A DNA stretch of 64,000 nt from Oryzias latipes (Eukaryota; Chordata; Actinopteri; Beloniformes; Adrianichthyidae), in NCBI RefSeq assembly GCF_002234675.1, contig NC_019873.2, forward strand, positions 7,403,158 to 7,467,157, read 5' to 3'. A program made the translations under genes and the position numbers. The notes under the pieces were generated by a model. It saw only the letters and a program-made list of their open reading frames with translations, was not told the DNA's origin and made no database searches. Positions 12,900 through 24,730 of the stretch are shown piece by piece. Each line of letters starts with the position of its first letter. The first letter of the stretch is position 1.

Positions 12900-14780
12900 T
12901 CAGAGTGAAACAACGTAAAACAGTACAGGAAAAGGAATTAGGCAAAAGAAACACCCGTTCTCAACCCAATTTCGACAAAAGCAGGCAATGGGGATTATTT
13001 CCCACAATTCCCTGCTCCGACACAGATAATATGAGGGCTACGAAAACAAATCAATCATGCCAGAGAAAGGGGAAACCTTTGGTTCGCTCTGAGATTCCTC
13101 AGTCGGAATACAATCCATCCTTGGGTTTCGGAACAACTGGACCAAAAGAATTTATGTCTTCAACACTTATCAGCGTACAGTCATGCTAAAGGATGACATT
13201 TGTCGGGATTCCCAAAGGTCAATGTATTCATGTGGGATGGGATTCGCCTCTAACATTAATCACGGGACCGGGACGGAATCCGATTCTTACTGGAGTGGGA
13301 TAAAACCAGTGAATCCGCCCGCGCGGCACATGAACCGAGTACGATCAAGAGAGCGCCAGGTTCAAAAAGAAACTACAACAACATAAAAATATCAAGTAAA
13401 GTTAAGAACCATTTCACTATTATTGATAATACAAAGGAAGACTGTTGAGTCTGCAGGAAAACAATTCCATGTAGAACAGGCTCCAAAGCCAACCTGTGCA
13501 GGTACCTGAAGACTGAGAGAACCTTCCTAAAAACTGTATTTGCCCACCTTTATTGTGCATAAGCCTTTTTTTCCTGGTTTTGCACATTTTAATTTGTATT
13601 TTGTATTGTCGTTGCAGTGTTTTGTCTTGTTTCGCTTAAGATTTGTGTAAAAGGAAAAAAAAATGTATAAAAGCTGATTTGTAAAAAGCTGGTTTTGTTT
13701 TTATCCTTTTTTCTGCACATTTTATTGTGGAAGGAATAAATAAAAATTAATAAAACAACCTAAAGAGCCGCTTGGGAGCCAAACAAGCCGGTTCTATTTA
13801 GTCAGTCATTCCAATCGAGCCGGATCTCTAAGAAGAGCCAGAATTCCCATCACTACAACCAATGATGATGGTGACAAAAAAACTAAAGGCAGAACCATTT
13901 AGTAGTTTTCTGATAATATGCATATAATCAGTGTTCCTAGTCACGGTTTGTCACTTAAATCTAAACTGCAGCAATCATAAATCGATGGCAGCGATGGAGA
14001 GAATTACAACCCTCGGCGAGTTTGATGACAGAAATGAATGACATCCAGCGAAGAGTCAGGATGCAAGACTCTCCTGTTAAGTTCAGAGAGCTGGTAGGGA
14101 AGTCAGATGGAATAAGAAAAAATGTATGGCAATTAATGGTGATGCAACGTCATGTGGAGCTTGCAATTAGAAATTACATTGTCATTTGCCTTATAAAACC
14201 CCAAAACGTTACAATAAAATTACATTTAATGTTTTACATGAGGGAGCAGCACAGGAGCGGGATCGTTTTGAACCCGAGTGGAACGGGAGTTGGAGTCAGA
14301 TTACCAGGAGTGGGATGGGACAAGAATATGTTTTAAACTTTGGTCTGGGAGTGGGATGGGACAGGATTACTCTCTGTGGGAGTGAAAATCCTCTCCCGTG
14401 TCATCCTCTACTTCATACCTACATCTCCTCATCTCTGCACTTTCTAGCATCCTCTAAGTTAAAGCATAAATGGCACGTTGCCTTGCCAGTAACCGCCTTG
14501 CAGCATTTCTCTGCCGTACCAAAGTAACGTTCAAAACTGGTAATCGAAATGTAAAGTTTTAATAAGTTAACTGTCCCGACAAGACTTGTAAAGCACAGTA
14601 CGTCTGTCTTTCTCTATTTTGGCCTGCCCTCCTAGTTACTTTGTCAAGTGGTTTTGTTCACAAGCTTTGGTCCGTAACAGAATGGTCCGTTTGAATACAG
14701 ACCAATCGCAAGGTTCGGGATTGGATCCAGAACAAAGGATTTGTCCAGTCGGAATACACCCCCAGACGCTCTTGTCCAGC
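12900..14780. mobile_element. DNA-transposon-like repeat interrupted by a BED-finger hAT fragment
   Basis: Segments at 13,078-13,150 ('ggttcgctctgagattcctc', 'ggaacaactggaccaaaa') and 14,590-14,765 ('ggtccgtaacagaatgg', 'ccagtcggaatacaccccc') match one continuous repeat at about 18,290-18,625. This copy is therefore split by about 1.4 kb of inserted DNA. The insert contains a degenerate frame (about 13,400-13,530) resembling a BED zinc finger of hAT transposases (NHFTIIDNTKED, then Cys-rich and LCRYLKTERT). An hAT-like end 'agccagaattcccatcact' lies at about 13,836-13,855. Confidence 0.4.
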
Positions 14781-14819
14781 AGAAGATCAGAACATGAGCC
14801 TTAAGTTTATTTTAATTAT

Positions 14820-14979
14820 AAATCACTCTGACAGTAGATTAAATATGTCATACCATCATTTAACTCTATTATCTGACATGTTAAAAATCTAAATACAAAA
14901 CGTAGTGATAGTCAAAGAGCCACAATAGAGGAATGAAGGAGCCACATGTGGCTCTGGGGCCTCAGGTTGCAGACCCCTG
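14820..14979. mobile_element. hAT-like element, 3' fragment (family A, copy 4)
   Basis: Only the right end is present: 'gagccacatgtggctctggg' followed by CAGGTTGCAGACCCCTG. No left terminus was found upstream, so this copy is truncated where it meets the preceding repeat. Confidence 0.5.
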
Positions 14980-15082
14980 CCTTAAAGTGTTCTGTACTTT
15001 TGACTTTCAGAGTTCCTAAAAACAGTTGTTAGGGGTCACTGGAGTTGGATTGTTTTACAGATATGGCAACACAGATTTCCCA

Positions 15083-15215
15083 GTCAATACCCTGCGACAG
15101 ACTGGCGACCTGTCCAGGTTGTCCCCTGCCTTCGCCCAAAAGTGGCCGGGATAGGCTCCGGCAGCCCCATGACCCCGAAAGGGAAAAACGGTTAAGAAAA
15201 TGAAAAAAAAAAAAA
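15083..15215 (-). repeat. LINE-type 3' tail fragment
   Basis: Contains 'ccctgcgacagactggcgac', 'gggataggctccggcagccc' and a terminal A tract, a very common fish repeat tail. The same tail lies in the opposite orientation at 22,955-23,066, and a third at about 51,225-51,360. Confidence 0.6.
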
Positions 15216-15992
15216 AAAGATTTCCCAGCTCTTTTTAAATGTTTTGCCATTTAAAGCAGTCTGCCACACAGTACGAGATAAAGTGGGTTTCACCCGACAC
15301 CCCGTGTGAATTTGGAGGTGCGCCTGTTCACACAGCAGGCTGAGCTTTAGGAAGTTCAACAAAGGAAACAGACGACTTTGAAGCCCATTCAGGAATTGTG
15401 AGGAGATTCACAGAAAAATGGGTTATTTAAATGTTTTTACGCCACCAAAAGAACACATATTTTATATTTCTGAATACAGAATTGATTATGTTTTTCATTT
15501 TGCTATAAGATCTCCACAAAAATGTATGAAACAACTCTTAAAAAGGTCAATCTGAGCATTTAAATCAATGTTAGTTTTTATTTTTCAACTGAATTGATAA
15601 AATCCACATTGGTGATGATATTATAAGTACCTGAACACCAACTTAATACACTTTTTAATTGATTAAATAAGATCAGATAGGATATCCCATGAGGGGAGAT
15701 TTTATTGGTTGTACAGGTCCAACTTCATTCCACAAAAATAAATTCAACTAAAATTCATTTTTTGGCCACACATCTAATGTACGGCTTTGTTGTTTTGGTT
15801 TTTGTCCCCCAAACTAAAACTGTCTTTGTGTCACAGGAATAAATAATAGCTATATATTATAGTTCACAAATAAGTAAAAGCGGACAACAATTCCTACAAT
15901 CCTATGTGAAACAGTAATCTAATGTCAAACACTTGAGTTAATTTGTTCCATTAAATGAACTACATCTGTCTTGATGCTTTCCCTGTCTGTCC

Positions 15993-18900
15993 TCAGGAGT
16001 TGGAATTGATGTCTGCCTCATCCTTATCCTCGCCAACATCCTTAAAACTTTCCTTTGTGCCTCCTTCTTTCTCTTTCTTGCTGCTCTTGGAGGGGCCAGC
16101 TGAAGCTCGGGGTTGGTAATTGTAGCTGGCAGTCCCAAATGACATTCCAGAGTTGAAGTGAGTCTCCTCCCCCTCCAGCAGTTTCCTGAGAAAAGCAGAA
16201 CAGAACCACAAACAACCCCGGGGTCAAAACTCCGTTTTGATATAGAGTGTAAGAAAAACTCTGTGAAACCTGTGTCTCCCTTGATTATTTTCCCACGTCT
16301 TTATTTAAAGCCTTAATGTCTGCCTCTAGATATCTATGGACACAGTTTAATCCAGTACCTGTACGCAGCTATTTCGATGTCAAGAGCCATCTTGACATTG
16401 AGCAGGTCCTGATACTCCCTCAGATGCTGAGCCATCTCGCCCTTCAGGTTCCTTAGCTCGCTGTCTAGGTGATTAATGGTGTCCTGAAACAATTTCAAAG
16501 AGACAAAAATTAGAAAACTTCACAATTTCCTGGATATTCATTGGCAACCTTTATCACAACTGCGTCATTAGTTTCATGTAAAGCTTGAAAAGTCCCCTTA
16601 TAAAGTTGATAAGGGGATTTCCTTTTCTGTCACCATCTTTAGAGCTTAGCTGTCTCTATGAAAAGCCTAAGACGTTCACTTTACCTTCCTGTATTTAGCA
16701 GGTCGTAGATTAATCCAGCACTAAGAAAGCCTTCAGCTGTCTGCACGTCACAGGCGCTCGCTGTCAAAGGTCGCAGCCTGAACTGGAAATGAACCTGAAT
16801 TCACCTCAAAGTAAGAGGCATTGCGTAGCACCTGGATGTCTTTGCTCTCTTTGGTTGCTCCATGTGCACAGTTCATACAGTCCAAAGAAGGAAAGCTGGA
16901 CACCCCTGCACTGGAATTTATACCTTGAAAAAATAGTAAAGTAAAAAGAAGTAGCAAAAAAAAAAGCCCTGTTTCAAGAAAAATATTCCTATTTTCTATC
17001 TTGCAAGAAAAATAAATATCTAATTAATAATTTTAGTTTGAGAAAAAATAACTTAGTGATTAGAATTTTGTTCTTAAAATAAGAGTTCTTGGTCAGACTA
17101 TTTTGCAACCATTTTAAACAATCAAAAAAAAAATCTGCCAATTGTGTAAGATTTGTTGACTCATTTATAAGAGGCCTCAGATAGACAGAAAAACTGGAAT
17201 ATCAAACTATTTATGGTCATCCAGGTCCTTATTTTACTGTAGTAGAGAGTGAACTTAGCTGAAGACCGTCAGAAGATTCAGATTTTGTGTGTTTATATGC
17301 TAAAGAAAGAAATGAACTGAAGTGCAAACCCTTTATCAATTGACCCACATTTTAACATAAAATAAGTTAAAGCTTCTTCCAATCCCCTTTCAAATCAAAT
17401 TTTCAAAGTCTTGTATTGACTTATTTTATTTTATGTAATTTTTTGTTTTGATTTGAAATTAAAAATTGAATGAATGAATGAACTGTAATATAGAAAAATG
17501 AAAGAGCCCAAAATCTAAATTGGAAGAAAATCTTGGAGTCTCAATTTGAAATGTTTTGTAAGTAGTTTCCTTGAGTCCCTTGTATTGACTGTATGTCAGA
17601 AATGGACTGAGTGACTGAGTGGAAGTTCTGGTCCCAAGAAGAAATAAACGGCTGTTAGTTAGCCATTCTATTTATTAGAATAACCACTCTTGATCTGATC
17701 CTTTTCTTTAACATTTAAAATAAAAAAAAGGTGGATTTTCTCACAGAATAATTGAACTGATGCCCTGAATCCGGGGAATTGAGGAGCTTAAAAAATCTGG
17801 AGTAAAACTTTTACAAATTGAGTTTCTGTCAATTAATGCTGAAAGGAAGCATTCAGGTAGGTTCAGTTTCTGGTCAGAAATCCTTCCAGACTCTTCCAGC
17901 ACAGCTTTTTATAGGGCCAAGGGAGGCAGGATTTACTGGAGACGTTATCCTGTCTTATAGCTGGGAGCTCCTCGCCGTCCCCTCAGGTGACCCAGTTCAG
18001 CCGTCTGAGGAATGGAAGTTTGGGAATCTTCTCGCACTCCAACCCAGAGCCGGCTTAAAAATATGAACAAATGGATGTGAATATGGACAATACAGTAATG
18101 CTAGCTGAGATTAATGTATCCTGTTTAGGTCTGGTTGAGTGTTATAGCACAAACTCTTTATCAGGTTCACGTTTGCTTTGAGTCTTTGTCACGTAAAAAT
18201 AGGGCGATAGCCTGCTATGCACAGGTGGCTGCCAGCTTTACACCAGCGCTGACATCATTGACGGGACCAGGAACATCGAGGTGGTCTCCGTTCATTACCA
18301 ATCGGACTGAGTTTTGGTTCGCTCTGATATTCCTCAGTCGGAATTCAGTCCGTCCTTGGAGCAGAACAACTGGACCAAAACGGGATTTTAAATCGCAGCA
18401 CGTCCGTCCCTCTCTTGTTGTTTTGACCCGCCCTCGTAGTTCCTGGCCAATGACTGATGAGATCTTTAGTCACTTGGTTTTGTCTACAAGCCCTGGTCCG
18501 TAACAGAATGGCCTGCTTGATGCCAGTCTGAATACAGACCAAACGCAAGGTTCAGTACTTGATCCGAAACAACTTAAGCGGACTCGATCCGGAACAAAGG
18601 ATTTTTCCAGTCTGAATACACCCCTAAATGAGTCTGAGCTGACAATGCTGCAGCTTTGAAGCTACGTTTACACGTGCCTTCAAATGGTCTCTTCCAATAA
18701 AAAGTCTGTTTTGTAAATGTGCGTAAATTCGCTTTTTGGGTTTCAGCTTTCAAAACTCTTACGTTCACATGTAACTATTCAAGTTTTTTGGGCTCTACGT
18801 ACAAAACGCGCAGCCATTGACATGCGTTGAAAGTCAAACCAGGTAGAACTTTGGCCAATCAGGTACTCCGATTTGGCAGTAACCAATGTATGGCATCCCT

Positions 18901-21900
18901 TTTAATTACGGAAGTGCCAACCATTTGAAAATTGATCATGAAGGAGAAATTAATAATGGTGGTTTGTGCCCAGTCAGAAATATATGACGCCAAGTCTTTC
19001 ATACATCAGATTACAGCTGTGAAAGAAAAAAACCTGGGGTAAGACTCATGAGATTTCCACCATGCACCAAACCTTATCCAACTGTAGATGGTGGACAGGT
19101 GCTACCAATCAGTAGAGAAACAAAAGAAGAAGCCCCTCCCTACTTGTCCGGTGTGAACACCATGGGCTAAATGCCAGTTCAAGATTGTGCGTTTATCACG
19201 TTCTTGGGACATTTTTTTCTTTTATGTACTATTTCAAACTTTTGCATTTTGTTATAAATTGTTCCTGGTGTATGAATTCATGATGTTCTTGTGTGTCAGC
19301 AATTTCTTCAACTTCAAATCATTCCCTCAACAGAACTTTGAAGATTAATTTTGTTGGAGAACTTTTTAAGATGAGAGAAACTTGCCTGCATGGCAGTGAT
19401 TTCAGCATTGTGTGTGTCCTCCATCTCCCCAATCTGCCTCTCCAGAGACTCGTTGGCGCCTCTCAGGGTCTCTATCTCCACAGTCTTGGACTGCAGCTGT
19501 CTCCTGAACTCTGTGAGCTCCTCCCTGCTGGCTCTCATGGCTTCAGTGCTCCTGGTGGCCTGCTCGCTCAGGCTCGCAAACTTGCTCTTGTACCACTCCT
19601 CGGCGGACTGCAGGTTTTTGGAGGCGATGGACTCGTACTGGTTTCGTATCTCTTTCAAGGCTGAAGTGAGGTCAGGTTTGGCGGGCTCAAGCCCCACTGG
19701 GACCTCCTGTGCCCCTATCATGCTGCTCAACTCCTCAATTTCCTCTTCATGCACCTTCTTGAGGAAAGAGATTTCATCCATCAGAGTCTCCATCCGGCGC
19801 TCCAAGTCCAAGCGAATGGCAGCCGCGTTGTCTACATCTTTCTTGAAGGACCTCAAGGTCTGCTCAGTTTCCTCCCGAATCCTCACCTCCTCCTCATATT
19901 TTACAATGACTTTCTGAAAGGAGAAAGCTTCGCAATTCAGAAAAATTAGGCAAAACACTTCTAAACAGTAAACCTGACCACTCCAACCAATTCAGAAACC
20001 ATTAGGTTGGGTTTGACCTGCAGCTCGTCCTCCATGTTGTTCTTCTCGATCAGGATGTGGCCCTTATCCCTGTTCATCTCCTCCAGCTGTGAGCGCAGCT
20101 CTCTCAGTTCCTGCTGGTAGAGCTGAGCGACACGGGACGGCTCGCTTTGCTTCTGTCGCAGAGTCACCAGCTCCGTCTCCAACACTTTGTTCTGCTGCTC
20201 CAGCTGTCGGACTTTATCGATGAACGTGGCGAAGCGGTCATTCAGACCCTGTGCAACAGTGTACATGATTCTTTATCATCATACAGTTCCTTGGAAATTG
20301 GAAAGATGCACAGATTTTTGTGGCCTAAATCTTAAAGAGTGATGTTTAATTTAAATTAGCTTTACTGAATCAGAGGAAGTGGCCACAGGTTAGACAACAT
20401 GAAAAAGTGCTGTTTTATTCCACCTATTTCTGTTGGTATAAGTGTGTTGCTTTTCTGTTTGAAATGATTTAAATTGGGCGTGAAACCCTTCTGAGGTTTG
20501 GTTTTACTTTACAAGCTATAATTTGATGTCTAAGGTGATGCCACACCCCCAAGGCCTAGTATATCCCAGGTTTGGTCTCTAGTCTGAACACAGTAGATAC
20601 AATACCCACATACAGACCCTTTCCAGAAGAAAATTTGATTTAAAAAAAAAATAGAATTATGGAAATGAATACCATCTAAAATTGTATTCATTTCCATAAT
20701 TCTATTTTAAAAAAATCAAACTTTGATAGATTATAGATCTAGGGCCAACTGCTTCATTAATTTAAAATATTTGTTTATTTTTACATAAATTGGAGTTCCA
20801 GCTCATAAAAACCACAAAAACAGACTTTAAAAACATGACAATACTGTAGAGAAGTCTGCCCAAAAGTTTTAAGACATGAATGTTTTAAACTAAGTTTCTA
20901 CAATTAATCATCTACTAAATTTAAAACACCTGCACAGGTTCCCCAGATGTCATTAAATAGGTTCAGTTTGTTCCAATTGTCTCAGCTTGGCTCAATATGG
21001 GAAACAAATACAGGCCTAACAACTAGCTAGAAGACCATCATTGATTCCCCTCCATAGTTTGGGTAAGCCACAAAAGTTCGTGGCTAAGGAGGCTGGCTGT
21101 TCCCAGAGTGCTTTGTCCAAGCAGATCAACGGAAAGTCTATTGGAAGGGAAACATGTGGCAGGAAAAGATGCAGCAGCAAAAGAGACGACTGGGGGCTTC
21201 AGCAGATTATCAAAAAGACAATACTGAGCCTGGGCCAACGGAGGAAATGTCTCAACTGGGTCAGGCAAAGAAGGACTGGACTGCTGGCCAGTGATCTAAG
21301 CTCCAAAGTAAAGTGTGCCTTTCATTTTTGCCTGACGTCACCTGAATAGCAGCAGAGTTCTGACCTGCAGACAACTTGACCTCAACTTTCACCGCAGCTG
21401 ATATCAGCTGAAGAAGGATATGGACCTGAATCTAATGTCTGCAGACATAACATGGAAGAAAACTATAAACTCTGTTTTGAACCCAGGAGATCAGCTGTTA
21501 TCAGTAAAAGAAGAAATACCAACCTTGGACAATCGACAGATTATGGACCCTTTTTATTTTTTTCCCTTACAGCATTAACTTATTATAAAAAAATAAAAAA
21601 TGCAAAAAAATATTTAAAAAAAGTAAAACAAATGATTAATCACTTATTGAAAATTGTTAAATTGATTGACTTTTGATGATATTACTTCACTAGCTCCTAA
21701 AATTGATAAAATGATTCAAAAATCTTTCCTTATGTAGCATAACTTTGCACGTTTTTAACTTTTGATACTTGATGAAATTTTGCTATGATAACTCCTGAAA
21801 CAGTGTTGTGTCTATTTTACTGATATAGTATTATGTTTTAAAGCATATGAATGACTTTTAAAAGTAACATAATTTGCATATATTTCAGATGCTGCATTTG

Positions 21901-23574
21901 CCATGTTGATTTCTAAAATAGTTATTTTGACGTAGTACTTAAGTAATTCATCTTTGGCATGTGCTTTATTGATACCTTATGATTCTTAATTCTGTCTGAT
22001 AAAACCTAGGAACCGGATATTGATAAATCATGTAATAAAATGGTTATAGTATAACGGGGTGGGATTATATAAGTTCGCTTCTTTCCACTCCCTTTCAAGC
22101 AATTTTTATTAATTATGTCTAATTATACTAAGTTTGATTAGTTACTGTATGAATGTATGACTGATGATTATATTGCTTTTGTGTATTACTTCTATTTGAT
22201 TGCTTGAAATAAACCATTTCAAATCAAATCAAAAAATTTGGGAATCAGGCTTTGGAGGGAAACCGGTGAGAAGCAGAACCTAAGATGCAGGAGGTCCAGT
22301 GTGAAATCGCCACAGTCAATCATGATTTGGGCTGCAATGTCCAGTGTTGGTAAACTCTGCTTCCTTCAATCCAAAATCCCTGCAACAGTCTAACAGAATG
22401 CTCTAGAGGACTTCATGATTCCTTCTGCTGAGTATCTGGATGGAGATGAAGATTTCTTCTTCCAGATGGACCTTGCCCCCTATTGAAGTACAGAGGATGG
22501 ACATACGATTTATAAATACTTGATTTTGATTACTTTGATGTGATCATGATCTCTGTCTCGCGAAAACTGAGACAGTATAGGGTGATTTATTTCTGTATTT
22601 CTTTTGTGGGTTTTGTAAGCCGGAACTCCAATTAATGTAAATATAAATACTTGAAACCAGAGGGCTCTGAATCTGTATTTTATGAAAGTTTAAAAAAATG
22701 GCATTACAAAACTAAATAGTCTTCCATGATATATTTTTGGAAATGGTCTTTCCAGTGTGGCACAGCTGCGTCACTGTGCTGATTTTTATCTTAACCAATA
22801 TTTTGTTTTCCCTTTTCTGAAAGTCACCCCCCCCCATCAACAAATCCTCCACTTTCTTTTCCGTTGTCAAGATGAAGAATAAACTGTAATATATAACTTA
22901 TTTAAACTATGGGGCCTTCACAATATTATCTACTCTGCTTCTTTTTCATTCATTCATCTTCCGTTTGTTCCCTTTCGGGGTCGTGGGGCTGCTGGAGCCT
23001 ATCCCGGCCACTTATGGGCGAAGGCAGGGGACACTTTGGACAGGTTGCCAGTCTGTCGCAGGGTTACTGTGCTTCTAAAGCAGCTTCAAATTGTGCACTA
23101 AATAGTTTGAGTCAAATGTTTGTTAACTATTTAAAAACTATTAGATACAATAAATTAAAGTATCTATCCAACCACCCATCCATCATCTAAAGGGTAAACA
23201 TTAGTCATTGCTGATCCCTCGCGCTCATAGATGTTTAGTCCACTTTGCCTCTTTTCTCCAGTCTCACCCACCTGTAGCTGCTCCTTCTCGTTCGTTCTAA
23301 TGATTTTAAATTCGTTGTTCACCACGGAGGTTTGGGTCAAGTCGAGCGAGCCGCTCGGAACCGGAGCGAAATGCGTGGAGGAGCGCCCGGCCCGTCTGTA
23401 AAGGCTAAGGGAGGGCGCACCGCTGCGCGCCGTGGCCATGGAGGACCGGAGCCCCGGGGAGCCGCGGGGTGAGCCGCCGCTCAACCGAGAGGAGGAGGAG
23501 GAGGCCGGCAGCCGGGGAGAGTCCCCGAAAATCTTCTGGTAGGATGACACTGCGTACCGCTCCCCGAAGCTCAT
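15993..23574 (-). CDS. ina: alpha-internexin/gefiltin-type neuronal intermediate filament protein, five coding exons
   Basis: Coding exons on the minus strand: 23574-23272, 20248-20018, 19913-19386, 16483-16359 and 16185-15993, in total 1,380 nt (459 aa plus TGA). The Ser/Arg-rich head (about residues 1-94, with DSLDLTQ-like [20 protein letters not shown]) is followed by the rod (about 95-405). The rod opens with the helix-initiation motif [19 protein letters not shown] and closes with [20 protein letters not shown] plus KLLEGEE. The rod is about 310 residues, as in cytoplasmic vertebrate filaments. The short tail is Lys/Glu-rich. Such proteins form neuronal 10-nm filaments, often with neurofilament subunits. 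Closeness to INA rests on the rod wording and on its convergent position next to pcgf6. Exon 4 is 125 nt. The intron after exon 3 starts with GC (CAG|GCAAGT), and the introns after exons 1 and 2 are unexpected for this class. A type III relative cannot be fully excluded. Confidence 0.85.
18230..18630. repeat. DNA-transposon-like repeat in ina intron 3
   Basis: This is the uninterrupted counterpart of the split repeat at 12,900-14,780. It shares 'ggttcgctctgatattcctc', 'ggtccgtaacagaatgg' and 'ccagtctgaatacacccct'. No coding capacity was seen, and the termini were not resolved. Confidence 0.4.
20648..20708. repeat. perfect 25-bp inverted repeat with 11-nt loop
   Basis: The arms 20,648-20,672 and 20,684-20,708 are exact reverse complements (left arm begins AAAATAGAATTATGG), and the pairing extends imperfectly into the flanking A/T tracts. 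The loop is 'catctaaaatt'. It lies in ina intron 1, just upstream of a Tc1-like remnant. Confidence 0.8.
20735..22680 (+). mobile_element. Tc1-like DNA transposon remnant in ina intron 1
   Basis: Subterminal inverted repeats occur at 20,783-20,819 ('attggagttccagctcataa') and 22,602-22,638 (reverse complement of 'attggagttccggcttacaa'). The inner region keeps degenerate transposase pieces. One at about 21,080-21,280 is an HTH-like segment with [12 protein letters not shown]. The other at about 22,280-22,500 is catalytic-domain wording with IWAAMSS and a DLAP-like end before a stop. Frames are broken. A LINE tail (about 21,800-22,240) interrupts it. Confidence 0.6.
21800..22240 (+). repeat. 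LINE 3' tail, nested in the Tc1-like remnant
   Basis: Long similarity to about 53,880-54,350 in the same order: 'tgttatgtctattttac', 'gccatgttgatttctaaaat', 'ttctgtctgataaaa', 'ggaacc/ggaactggat' and 'ttgcttgaaataaac', ending in caaatc repeats. No coding sequence is present. Confidence 0.6.
22955..23066 (+). repeat. LINE-type 3' tail fragment in ina intron 1
   Basis: Contains 'gctggagcctatcccggcca' and 'gacaggttgccagtctgtcg'. It is the opposite orientation of the fragment at 15,083-15,215. Confidence 0.6.
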
Positions 23575-23833
23575 CTTTGCTATGACTCAGTAACACAAAT
23601 GTCGGATCTGATCTAAAGAGCTTTACTGGAGCCTCCAGCTTAACGGCTGGAGTGGAGTGAACCACTTTACGCACAAAGAAGTCTACAGTTTGGCTTCAGA
23701 GTTCCGGCCTTCTAAACTACTAATCTGTATTAATTATAAACATGATGAATAAAATAATAAAAATGCCTCTTTTGTGTGTTTTGATGACGAATTGATGTGA
23801 TAAGAGTTTTAAGTTAAGATTTTGCTCCCCTTG
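23575..23833 (-). other. upstream region of ina
   Basis: This holds the presumed 5' UTR and promoter of the minus-strand filament gene. No clear TATA box was identified. The ATG context is AGCAAAGATGA. Confidence 0.3.
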
Positions 23834-24326
23834 TACGGAGCCCTTAAAGGGCCATTTAAGAAAAAAAAAATTGAAGCAAAAAATTTTTTTTCAATAAAAA
23901 AGAAAAAATTATAGTAAAAAAAAAACTTTTTGTGCGCATCCTGTTACTAGGTAATTTGCGCACAGATGTTCCCAAGTTACCTGGAAATGGCATTGCATGA
24001 ACTAATTGAGTTTTACTTTGCTTATTGACTTGAGATTGCAGCTTTGCTTGCTTACCGTTACAATTACATCATCTCTGAACGTCATCTTAAACGGGTTTTA
24101 AAGTCATGTGGTTTGTTTCAAAAAAGGGTCCAAATTAAATTGGGCATTTGGATTCTTATGACAAAATAAAGCCATTTATTTGTATTAATGTCTGTTAGTA
24201 ACTGGTGAAAGAAACAAATAACCAATTGAGGTAAAAAAAAAACGAAAAAAACAACTAACACCTGTTGTTTTTTTTTGCTTCAAATTTTTCTTTTTTCATT
24301 AATGGTCCTTTAGGGGCTCCTTCGTA
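23834..24326. mobile_element. MITE-like element with GGAGCCC...GGGGCTCC termini
   Basis: The ends are near-inverted: 'GGAGCCCTTAAAGGGCCATT' on the left against the reverse complement 'GGAGCCCCTAAAGGACCATT' on the right. The interior is A/T-rich and has no coding capacity. The exact termini and target duplication were not resolved. Confidence 0.5.
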
Positions 24327-24728
24327 CTCTGCACAAAGCAGTAACATCAGTAATGTAACAAATTAAGAAGGAGCGTGAACTTACCTACTTCAATTCATTT
24401 AAAAATACATTTTGAATAAATTCCTCAACATATATTGTTCTTTTGCCTCTTCTGGTCAAAAATGAATGCAGCATTTACTTTGTCATTTTTTTTTTAAAGT
24501 TTTTTCCCAAAATCTAAAAGAGAGCATTTTAGTTTCAGTTTCTTTATTTCATACATAAATGAAAAAGAAACACAGTACGGTAGTTTAAATATATAGATAA
24601 AGCAATAGAGTGTGCTTGAAAAGGAGTGGGTTGAAAAGAAATCTTGTCTGATGTTTCAAGTGTTGCTGTTTCTTGATCTCAGGTGTTTTTCTATCTTTAA
24701 ATGAGGAGCAAACCTGGCCAGGCCTGGG
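24327..24728. repeat. non-coding DNA with a LINE-type tail (about 24,535-24,670)
   Basis: 'tttatttcatacataaatg' and 'tgcttgaaaaggagtgggtt' resemble the reverse complement of a fish LINE 3' end. Nothing else was recognised. Confidence 0.35.
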
Positions 24729-24730
24729 TA

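Noticed and set aside
19390-19917. 175-codon plus-strand frame opposite filament exon 3
   Set aside because: It mirrors the coiled-coil coding strand; the minus-strand product is a clear intermediate filament rod.
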